36,553 bases of DNA from JAPUDQ01 sp049291395 (GTDB lineage: Bacteria; Patescibacteriota; Saccharimonadia; Saccharimonadales; Saccharimonadaceae). The translations under genes were made by a program, and so were the position numbers. The notes below the pieces were generated by a model. That model was not told the origin of the DNA and made no database searches. It saw nothing but the letters and a program-made list of their open reading frames with translations. The stretch is taken from the NCBI GenBank assembly GCA_049291395.1, contig JBATPJ010000003.1, positions 1-36,553 of the forward strand, in the 5' to 3' direction. Shown here piece by piece: positions 31,407 to 36,553 of this stretch (its first letter is position 1; every line of letters begins with the position of its first letter).

Positions 31407-32791
31407 GTTTCACGCCTTGTCTCGGGGATGGAACCCCGCGTAGGGGGGATGTCGGTTGGTTTGCTAGCTGTGTCCTGCGGGACGTAAACGGTGGTGACCG
31501 TGTCCTGGATCGGTACGTACGGGGCGTCCGTCGGGCTGAATGTGCGCTCACTGCCCACTACGCAGTGGGGGATTAAGTGCGAGTCGTCGTCGGTGACGGG
31601 GCTATCAGTCTCGAGAATCCCGAGTCCGGAAGCTTGTCCGTCTACAACGAAAACCTTGCACAGCCAGTACGGATTTCTCTCGTCGTCACATGAGAACTGC
31701 GGGGGCAGTACCAGTTGCTGAACGACGAATGGCCCGTTGCTGTATTCGCCACCGGTCTCGTGGATGATTTTGCCGTCCCGCATCATCAGGATGTTGCTTC
31801 CCTGGTGACCGTTGACGGGCTTACGGACGTAGTCGCGCCACTCTGACGGCTGTTCACCGTCAAAGTAGGTGGGGATCAGGTAGCGATTCTTGTCCGGATC
31901 GCTTCCGTATAGCTCCCACAGCGCGACGAGGACAGCCTTGTTCCACAGCATCTTCCAAGGGGGCTCGATCCAGATCGTGCCGCCTGCAGATGCCATGTCG
32001 TCGAACGCAGCCTTGCCGAACTCGTCTTGGATGATCATTTCCCACGGATAGAACTTGAAGCACACTTCGATGTGTGCCCCGCTCTGGTCGTAGAATCGAC
32101 CATCTTCGCCAAGTGCGATGTCCTCGATCTGGACCACGTGTACCGTCAGGCCAGCCTGCTGGCACATGTCCGCGATATACAGCGTGTTCATCATGTCTTC
32201 GCCGCTCTCGTCGAGACGAGAGTAGGCGAAATAGATGTCAGGCTTGTGGCCCAAACGCTGTTTGAGGACCTGGCCGTTGCGCCTCCAAGCCTCGATGAGA
32301 CGTGGACCGATCAGGTTGTACTGATCGATGCCGGTGTTGGTCTGTCGGAGCCATTCCCACTGGACGTATCCGGTCTCTGGGAGGCCCCCGGCTGCGTCTG
32401 CGTTGATCTCGTAGAGCCTTGGGGTTCGGTAGGCGGGATCGGGGTGATCCACGCCACCAAATGCCCAGTCGGTGGTTGCGAGCACGCTGACAACTGGGTC
32501 ATCCTCCCAGGTCTTGAGGACCATAGGAATAGCCCAGTCTGGGATGCCCATTCGTCGCATGAAGTCGGGACGCTCGGCGATGTAATCGCCTGCCTTGATC
32601 AGCATGGCGAATATGGCTTCGGACGCCACGACAAGTGCATCGATGTCGGCTGTTCTCATCGCGGCGTATCTTTCATCTCCCGCCCAGTAGCTATAGCCCG
32701 GCAGTCGTGGAAGCTCGTTGTAGACGAGCCCTTGCAGCCGGACTAGTGCTCGCCAGTTTGGTCGTGGGCGTGGGGTGCGCATGCACTGCAC
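31403..32791 (-). CDS. Glutathionylspermidine synthase-like ATP-grasp enzyme (YjfC-like)
   Basis: 462 aa from the GTG at 32789-32791. This start is chosen because GGAGG stands 5 nt before it and it follows the lipoprotein stop by one base; the 152 further in-frame codons upstream are the Gly-rich lipoprotein read in another frame and are not protein-like. Family landmarks: 'YWAGDERYA', 'LYEINADAAGGLPET', 'HVVQIEDI', 'FYPWEMI', 'WIEPPWKMLWNKA', 'YVRKPVNGHQGSN', 'GPFVVQQL'. This matches the C-terminal GSP synthase (ATP-grasp amidoligase) domain and lacks the amidase domain, as in E. coli YjfC. It should join an amine or amino acid to a carboxylate; substrate unknown. A C-terminal tail of about 60 aa follows the domain. 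Confidence 0.88.
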   Translation of the reverse strand: MQCMRTPRPRPNWRALVRLQGLVYNELPRLPGYSYWAGDERYAAMRTADIDALVVASEAIFAMLIKAGDYIAERPDFMRRMGIPDWAIPMVLKTWEDDPVVSVLATTDWAFGGVDHPDPAYRTPRLYEINADAAGGLPETGYVQWEWLRQTNTGIDQYNLIGPRLIEAWRRNGQVLKQRLGHKPDIYFAYSRLDESGEDMMNTLYIADMCQQAGLTVHVVQIEDIALGEDGRFYDQSGAHIEVCFKFYPWEMIIQDEFGKAAFDDMASAGGTIWIEPPWKMLWNKAVLVALWELYGSDPDKNRYLIPTYFDGEQPSEWRDYVRKPVNGHQGSNILMMRDGKIIHETGGEYSNGPFVVQQLVLPPQFSCDDERNPYWLCKVFVVDGQASGLGILETDSPVTDDDSHLIPHCVVGSERTFSPTDAPYVPIQDTVTTVYVPQDTASKPTDIPPTRGSIPETRRET

Positions 32792-32792
32792 G

Positions 32793-33284
32793 TCAGCCTC
32801 CCGCGCTTCCACCACCGCGGGCGCCGGATCCGCCAGAGACCTTGCCTCCGCCGCCTCCGAAGCCGCCTGAGCTACCGCTTGCTGGCTTGGCGCCACCGGA
32901 GCTACCGCCACCGGTTGCCGGCTTGCCGAAGCCGCCAGACTTGGTGGAGCCGTTGGTGATCTTGCCAGTGGACGGCAGGCCGGCGTTGCTGCGGGCGGTG
33001 CTGTCCTTGGGGTCGATCCTGGTCGGCGTCCCGTTGGTGTTGTAGACGGTGATGTTGGTGCCCGGGGCCAGCCCGTAGGGGTAGTACCCGTACCAGATAT
33101 AGAACGGGTGTGGATACGCCGGACCGGCATATCCAGGGTCGCAGTATCGGTCGTCGATGACGACTCCTTGGTCGTCGACGCAGTACGCGACTTGTTCGGC
33201 ACCTCCGTCACTGCTGCCGCAAGCGCTGAGGCTTGTAGCCGCAGCAAGAACCAGAACGGGAATAACTCCCGCGGAGCGATTCAT
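32793..33284 (-). CDS. Gly-rich lipoprotein
   Basis: 163 aa. Lipoprotein signal with 'SLSACG' (lipobox LSAC). Then a short domain with two Cys residues and 'GYYPYG', 'VYNTNGTPTR', and a Gly/Ser/Lys-rich tail (about 100-163) with 'SGGFGGGGG', a motif that also ends the 774-aa TPM protein nearby. AGGAGA lies 4 nt before the ATG. First gene of the operon lipoprotein - ATP-grasp - DUF350, with only one base between it and the enzyme start. It parallels the small YjfM-type protein of the E. coli yjf cluster. 'LPSTG' occurs mid-protein but without a following membrane span, so it is not a sortase signal. Confidence 0.8.
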   Translation of the reverse strand: MNRSAGVIPVLVLAAATSLSACGSSDGGAEQVAYCVDDQGVVIDDRYCDPGYAGPAYPHPFYIWYGYYPYGLAPGTNITVYNTNGTPTRIDPKDSTARSNAGLPSTGKITNGSTKSGGFGKPATGGGSSGGAKPASGSSGGFGGGGGKVSGGSGARGGGSAGG

Positions 33285-33306
33285 GTCTCTCCTGATTTCG
33301 TACTAG

Positions 33307-33417
33307 TAGTTCACCTCAAATTTAAGGTTCCGAGAAAGCGAGCTTCCCGGACTGCCTTTCATTGGGCGTTGTACGGGAAAGCGGGTGCTTTCTCCTTGGT
33401 AGCGACTAGTGGAACTA
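33307..33417 (-). promoter_or_regulatory. Multi-helix structured 5' leader (riboswitch-like)
   Basis: Between the promoter at 33465-33493 and the lipoprotein ATG the RNA can form a closing helix (33307-33312 with 33412-33417), an arm GAGAAAGC/GCTTTCTC (33332-33339 / 33387-33394) that continues as TTCCCG/CGGGAA (33344-33349 / 33374-33379), and a short helix ACCTT/GAGGT region near the start codon. This junction-like layout, about 20 nt before the Shine-Dalgarno, looks like a cis-regulatory RNA. No known riboswitch class was recognised. Confidence 0.45.
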
Positions 33418-33464
33418 TCCCCTAATCTTCACAAAGGAGAAAACAACGTATTCAAACATATTAA

Positions 33465-33493
33465 GTTATAGCAGTTAATTGATGATTAGTCAA
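33465..33493 (-). promoter_or_regulatory. Proximal promoter of the lipoprotein/ATP-grasp/DUF350 operon
   Basis: Minus strand TTGACT (33488-33493), 17-nt spacer, TATAAC (33465-33470). It predicts a leader of about 170 nt before the ATG at 33284. Confidence 0.65.
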
Positions 33494-33687
33494 TCTGTTG
33501 GTATCGTTTGTAATGATAGCATTGGTCGCGCTTTGGCTTCTGTATCGCCACAAGAAAACGCCTGAAACGTATCGGTACAAACTATTCGCCTTAGTGTGCG
33601 AATGCTTATCCCCGAGACGCTCGAGGCGTTCATGGCTTGGGCACTGCTGTTTCGGTAATCGGTAGGAACACTGGATGTCCTTGCCGC

Positions 33688-33711
33688 TTAGTGATCACTC
33701 GTGATCACCAT
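33688..33711 (-). CDS. Seven-codon leaderless ORF (candidate leader peptide)
   Basis: ATG-GTG-ATC-ACG-AGT-GAT-CAC-TAA, with the ATG exactly 6 nt after the -10 box of a consensus promoter, the same spacing as the leaderless core genes. The codons coincide with a double GTGATCAC palindrome, so the site may be an operator rather than a peptide gene. No larger gene follows until 33284. Confidence 0.25.
   Translation of the reverse strand: MVITSDH
33691..33708. promoter_or_regulatory. Tandem GTGATCAC palindromes (operator candidate)
   Basis: Two perfect 8-bp palindromes (33691-33698 and 33701-33708) two bases apart, lying at +3 to +20 of the strong minus-strand promoter. This is a natural place for a dimeric repressor. 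Confidence 0.45.
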
Positions 33712-33717
33712 AACTAC

Positions 33718-33746
33718 ACTATAGGGCATTTATGGTGATATGTCAA
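33718..33746 (-). promoter_or_regulatory. Consensus distal promoter
   Basis: Minus strand TTGACA (33741-33746), 17-nt spacer, TATAGT (33718-33723). The -35 is perfect and the -10 has one mismatch: the best promoter in the window. Transcripts would run about 430 nt before the lipoprotein gene, through the second promoter and the structured leader. Apart from these elements, 33494-33687 shows no supported gene. Confidence 0.7.
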
Positions 33747-33800
33747 TAGTCAGGGCGCCTCTGTTTGTGTTGTAATTTATTCATCGCATACTACTTACTA

Positions 33801-33823
33801 CAAAAAAAGAACCGCCTGGTTCT
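33801..33823 (-). terminator. Intrinsic terminator of the TPM gene
   Basis: Minus strand AGAACC-AGGC-GGTTCT followed by a run of seven T (33802-33808, sharing one base with the stem). Classical form, 120 nt past the TPM gene stop. Confidence 0.85.
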
Positions 33824-33844
33824 CGATAGATTAGTTGTTGGGTG

Positions 33845-33880
33845 CCACCCCGTCCTCGACGGATGCCGAGGACGGGGTGG
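33845..33880. other. Perfect 14-bp hairpin in the TPM 3' UTR
   Basis: CCACCCCGTCCTCG (33845-33858) and its exact complement (33867-33880) around an eight-base loop. It lies between the TPM stop and the intrinsic terminator, with no T-run of its own. It may protect the mRNA 3' end or be a repeat element. Confidence 0.65.
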
Positions 33881-33944
33881 ACTTATGTGGAATCATGCAC
33901 GCACCAGCACTGCGTTGACTACTCAGTTTTGCCCATCGTGGCGA

Positions 33945-36269
33945 CTAGAAGCCGCCACTATCGGTGCCACCTCCTCCGCCGAAGCCACCACTATCAGAGC
34001 CTCCGCCAGATGGTGATGGAGATCCCCAACCGGGAGGGTTGTAGGGGGTAGAATTGTCACTGGAATACCCGCCGACGACGACCGTGCTGCTCCGGTAGGA
34101 GCGATCACGCTCATCCTCTGCATCCTCGAAATCCTTCCTGGCTTTCTTGTATGCCAGGCTGGCTTGTCTGGTCGCTGATTGTGCGGCCGCGAGGATGTCG
34201 TTCGGTCGGGTCACCGTCTTGGCCTTTGCCAGTTGTGACATGGCGCCGCGGAGGTGCTCCTTCGCATCGCGATTCACGTCTGACTTGTGGTCATCGATGT
34301 ACTCGCGAGCACGAGATACTTCCGCCTTGGCCGCCGCGAGTGCTGACTGGGCATGCTCGCGACGCTGTTCGGCGGCGTCATGTCCCATCACCACTTGCTC
34401 ATGGATACGAGTGATGATCTCTTCCGCCTCAAGCGCGAGCTTGAGGTTGGTGAGATAGCGGGGTTGCCGTTCGGAGGGGCTGGACCTGACCCGACGAAGG
34501 GTCGCTCTTACTCCTTCGAGAGAGTTCCACAGGCTATCCTCGATGTCGCCACCGTATTTATTGATATCGCTGTCTATCGCTGTCAAGGCATCTCTGACGC
34601 GCGCTATGACAAGCGGTAGCTCCGTCTTCGCACGCTCGAGGTTCTTCTCGAGCTCATGGATAGAGCGGAGCAGGCCTTCGGCCTCGTCCATGAGGCTGCT
34701 GCCTTGGACGAGGTGATCGTTGGCGGTCTTCCACTCTTGCTTGTCCATCGTGGCTGCGGCAAGGGCGGCTTCAAGTCTTGCAGCGGCCTGGTTGGCGCGC
34801 TTTTGTGACTCGACGCCGTTGCCTTTGATGGGCTTCCATGACTCAGGGTTGTAAGCGAGTTTGATCTTCTCGTCGAACACCTGTCGTGCCGCTTGCAGCA
34901 GCGCGTCGTAGCCTTCCAGCCTCGACCGTAACGTAACGATACCGTCAGAAACCAGCTGGCGGATCGAGACGAGGGATTCGTATGAGGCCTGGCTCGTGAT
35001 GACGCACTTTCGCGCTTCTTCGAGCAGAGAGAGCGAGGCTGGCTGCCCCGTCATCTCAGTGGCGTTCATGAGAGCGGTGCGAGCTTGTGTGACCGACGCA
35101 AGGATCGAATCGACCTTGATACCGGCGATCCCCAAGCTTTTTGTGTCCATCTCGACGGCGTCGAGCTGCTTGTTAAGCTCGGCTGCGTCGTCTTTGACGT
35201 TGCCGATCCTGCGGAGAGCTTCCGCATAGAGAGTGTGAAGTTCGCCAGATGTCTGAACGGCCTGATCGGCACTTCTGCTCGCCGAGCTGTAGCGATCAGC
35301 CAGGACTCGCCAGGTTTGCGTGTCTGCTGACGTCACGGTGCTCGGATCGGGCGAGGTAGCAAGAATGGCACGAGCCTCTTCTGTGCTGCGGGCGATGGTC
35401 TCGGCGAGTGCTGATGCGCGAGAGCGGTAATCACCTCCTAATTCCTTGAGGAACTTTACCTTGGTGATACTCGTTGGAGGGTGTTCGTCCTGGGCCAGTT
35501 GCTCAAGTACGCCGGTTGCCATACCGTGCGCCATCCATGCATCCTGCCGGGCTGCCTGGAAAGCTTTGTGATCCTTGCGCTTCTTCTGTATGCGGGAGTA
35601 GAGCCTCCAGCAGAGGTGCAAGGCGACGCCAACTCCAGCCAGCCCGATGAGCCATCCAAGAATCTTCCAGAGCCCAGAGGAATCGGGCGCGACCGTTAGC
35701 GGGCTGCTTGATGCCGGCGTGTCGCCGCTGCGCTGGATGGGGTGTCGGTAGGCGTCGATGACGCGACCGGTCTCGTTCATCCCGTCGATGATCCCGCGGG
35801 CGTAGTTGCCTGCTTTGAGTTGCGGGTTCATGACATTGTTGCGGATGTTTGCACCGGTCATGGGGCCGTCGTAGGAGCCGCCCCAGCCGATCAGGCTGCC
35901 GTTCGGGTTGGTGCTGACGCCGAAGACAAGGATGTTCGCTCTCGCGTTGTCCTTGAACTCGGTGCCGCCTTTGTACCCGTCCGATTGCCAGTTCTTGCAC
36001 GATGCGATGAAGGGCTTGAGCCAGTTATCGATCGGGCCGGCATTGGTGTTCGTCCTTACGAACACGACTGCGCCGACCTTGCTCGCCAGGCTGTTCGCAG
36101 CTTGATCGACTGCGGCCTTCTGGTCTCCGAGCAGGTTGCCGTCATCGACGACGGTCTGGGTGCAGGTGTCGTCGGCTGCGCTTGCACTGGTCTCGCTCAT
36201 GAAGATGGGCGAGAGGAAAAACAACAGTGCGAGAGCCGCACGACGAAGTCGTTTCGATGGTGATGACAC
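33945..36269 (-). CDS. TPM-domain surface protein with long coiled coil
   Basis: 774 aa from a GTG start with AAAGGAAG about 7 nt upstream. Signal peptide (1-32, cleavage near 'ASA-ADD'), TPM domain (about 38-185; 'VDDGNLLGDQKAAVDQAAN', 'VGAVVFVRT', 'NILVFGVS', 'SLIGWGGSYDG'), one membrane span (about 197-220), then about 500 residues of charged helix (about 225-725) that should be a cytoplasmic PspA-like coiled coil, and a Gly/Ser-rich tail ending in 'GGFGGGGG'-type repeats. TPM domains occur in membrane stress and photosystem-repair proteins. The same tail motif ends the lipoprotein of the next operon. Own terminator. It is far larger than usual TPM proteins (about 200-300 aa). Function with the K+ channel and DUF350 genes is inferred. 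Confidence 0.85.
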   Translation of the reverse strand: MSSPSKRLRRAALALLFFLSPIFMSETSASAADDTCTQTVVDDGNLLGDQKAAVDQAANSLASKVGAVVFVRTNTNAGPIDNWLKPFIASCKNWQSDGYKGGTEFKDNARANILVFGVSTNPNGSLIGWGGSYDGPMTGANIRNNVMNPQLKAGNYARGIIDGMNETGRVIDAYRHPIQRSGDTPASSSPLTVAPDSSGLWKILGWLIGLAGVGVALHLCWRLYSRIQKKRKDHKAFQAARQDAWMAHGMATGVLEQLAQDEHPPTSITKVKFLKELGGDYRSRASALAETIARSTEEARAILATSPDPSTVTSADTQTWRVLADRYSSASRSADQAVQTSGELHTLYAEALRRIGNVKDDAAELNKQLDAVEMDTKSLGIAGIKVDSILASVTQARTALMNATEMTGQPASLSLLEEARKCVITSQASYESLVSIRQLVSDGIVTLRSRLEGYDALLQAARQVFDEKIKLAYNPESWKPIKGNGVESQKRANQAAARLEAALAAATMDKQEWKTANDHLVQGSSLMDEAEGLLRSIHELEKNLERAKTELPLVIARVRDALTAIDSDINKYGGDIEDSLWNSLEGVRATLRRVRSSPSERQPRYLTNLKLALEAEEIITRIHEQVVMGHDAAEQRREHAQSALAAAKAEVSRAREYIDDHKSDVNRDAKEHLRGAMSQLAKAKTVTRPNDILAAAQSATRQASLAYKKARKDFEDAEDERDRSYRSSTVVVGGYSSDNSTPYNPPGWGSPSPSGGGSDSGGFGGGGGTDSGGF

Positions 36270-36459
36270 GGGCTCACTTCCTTTGTTGTGTGAGTAGCCA
36301 AATTGTGGGGTGCATGAAAGTCACGTCTCTGTTACGAGGCGCAACTGTCCAAATATAAGTATGGCATGATTTTTATAAAAGCGCAATTGTCAGAACAGAT
36401 ATCATCTCATGTTGCAAATTTATCAACGAGTCCGAAATTTGCTGTTGCTTTTGATCTCG

Positions 36460-36553
36460 CTAGACAGTGCGGCGGGTGTCGCGTTCTTCGGCGCGTTTCT
36501 TGAGGGTTTGTCGTTTGTCGTAGAGTTTTTTACCACGGCCGAGGGCGATGACG
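36460..36553 (-). CDS. smpB: SsrA-binding protein SmpB, C-terminal end (partial)
   Basis: The last 30 codons, reading off the right window edge. 'GRGKKLYDKRQTLKKR' followed by a short Arg-rich tail is the conserved SmpB C-terminus, which binds tmRNA and enters the ribosome's mRNA channel in trans-translation. The 5' part is outside the window. The region 36270-36459 between it and the TPM gene has only A/T-rich promoter-like sequence (TTGCGC-17-CATACT on the minus strand is a possible TPM promoter). Confidence 0.92.
   Translation of the reverse strand, partial: VIALGRGKKLYDKRQTLKKRAEERDTRRTV

Noticed and set aside
32980..32995. LPSTG in the lipoprotein as a sortase signal
   Set aside because: It is mid-protein and not followed by a hydrophobic segment and basic tail.
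32635..33045. Plus-strand Pro-rich frame opposite the lipoprotein
   Set aside because: Antisense of the Gly-rich tail; composition is explained by the complementary strand.
32792..33247. 152-codon N-terminal extension of the ATP-grasp enzyme
   Set aside because: It is the Gly-rich lipoprotein gene read in another frame; Pro/Thr/Arg-rich low complexity, and a good GTG start with Shine-Dalgarno exists at 32791.
33513..33665. 50-codon plus-strand frame starting with a hydrophobic stretch
   Set aside because: No ribosome site or promoter, Arg/Cys-rich end, and it is antisense to the operon leader.
1..36553. Alternative genetic code (UGA or UAG as sense)
   Set aside because: Both TGA (for example 1142-1144) and TAG (for example 24353-24355) end well-defined genes, so the two internal stops are local events.
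1..36553. CRISPR array or insertion sequence with transposase
   Set aside because: No regularly spaced repeats and no transposase- or integrase-like protein seen in any frame.

Overview
The window looks like a chromosome segment of a Patescibacteria/CPR bacterium, most likely Candidatus Saccharibacteria (TM7). This is inferred from gene content and style and was not tested by a search. Core genes are short and tightly packed: a 234-aa UMP kinase, a 503-aa GluRS, exonuclease III, the SmpB C-terminus, a DUF3048 protein, a PEGA-domain protein and a sortase with a long cytoplasmic extension. Many of them have a -10 box only 6-7 nt before the start codon, which implies leaderless mRNAs. TGA and TAG both end ordinary genes, so the standard bacterial code applies.

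Layout. (1) 44-6326, plus strand: a five-gene type IV secretion/conjugation operon of the actinobacterial (SCO6880-like) kind: a polytopic membrane protein, an SCO6880/PrgI-like protein, a VirB4-type ATPase, a small anchored protein and a lysozyme-like + NlpC/P60 wall hydrolase. (2) 6327-9611: an accessory stretch with a membrane/PH-domain gene cut by an in-frame TAG, a 299-aa protein resembling DUF4868 (KwaB-like) flanked by two direct copies of a large hairpin, and a lipoprotein. (3) 9600-14548, minus strand: glucan phosphorylase-like enzyme, MFS transporter, cupin + serine hydrolase pair and an EEP-family phosphohydrolase. (4) 14630-16756: a 29-bp direct repeat ending at the 3' end of tRNA-Glu(CTC) brackets a gene cut by an in-frame TGA in a Nudix-like domain; a broken tRNA-Glu copy lies beside it. 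(5) 16817-29595: core region with DUF3048-histidine kinase-response regulator operon, gltX, envelope proteins, sortase, tRNA-Leu(CAA), an NnrD-like/guanylate-kinase-like pair, xth and pyrH. (6) 29712-36269, minus strand: a second accessory island with a two-TM K+ channel, DUF350 membrane protein, glutathionylspermidine-synthase-like ATP-grasp enzyme, Gly-rich lipoprotein and a 774-aa TPM-domain/coiled-coil surface protein. Three of these genes form one translationally coupled operon with a long structured leader. The window ends inside smpB.

How they work together. The left operon should build a DNA or protein export channel with its own wall-opening enzyme. The right island resembles the E. 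coli yjf set (DUF350 + GspS-like ATP-grasp + small lipoprotein) joined to a K+ channel and a TPM/coiled-coil protein, which suggests an envelope-stress or membrane-modification system. The island genes mostly use Shine-Dalgarno sites, whereas most core genes are leaderless, so the two layers have different expression architecture. Two genes in accessory sequence are interrupted by a single in-frame stop followed by a long open, domain-like continuation; these are either recent decay or readthrough.

Limits: all family calls are from reading motifs. RNA structures were paired by eye. No alignment, folding program or database was used.
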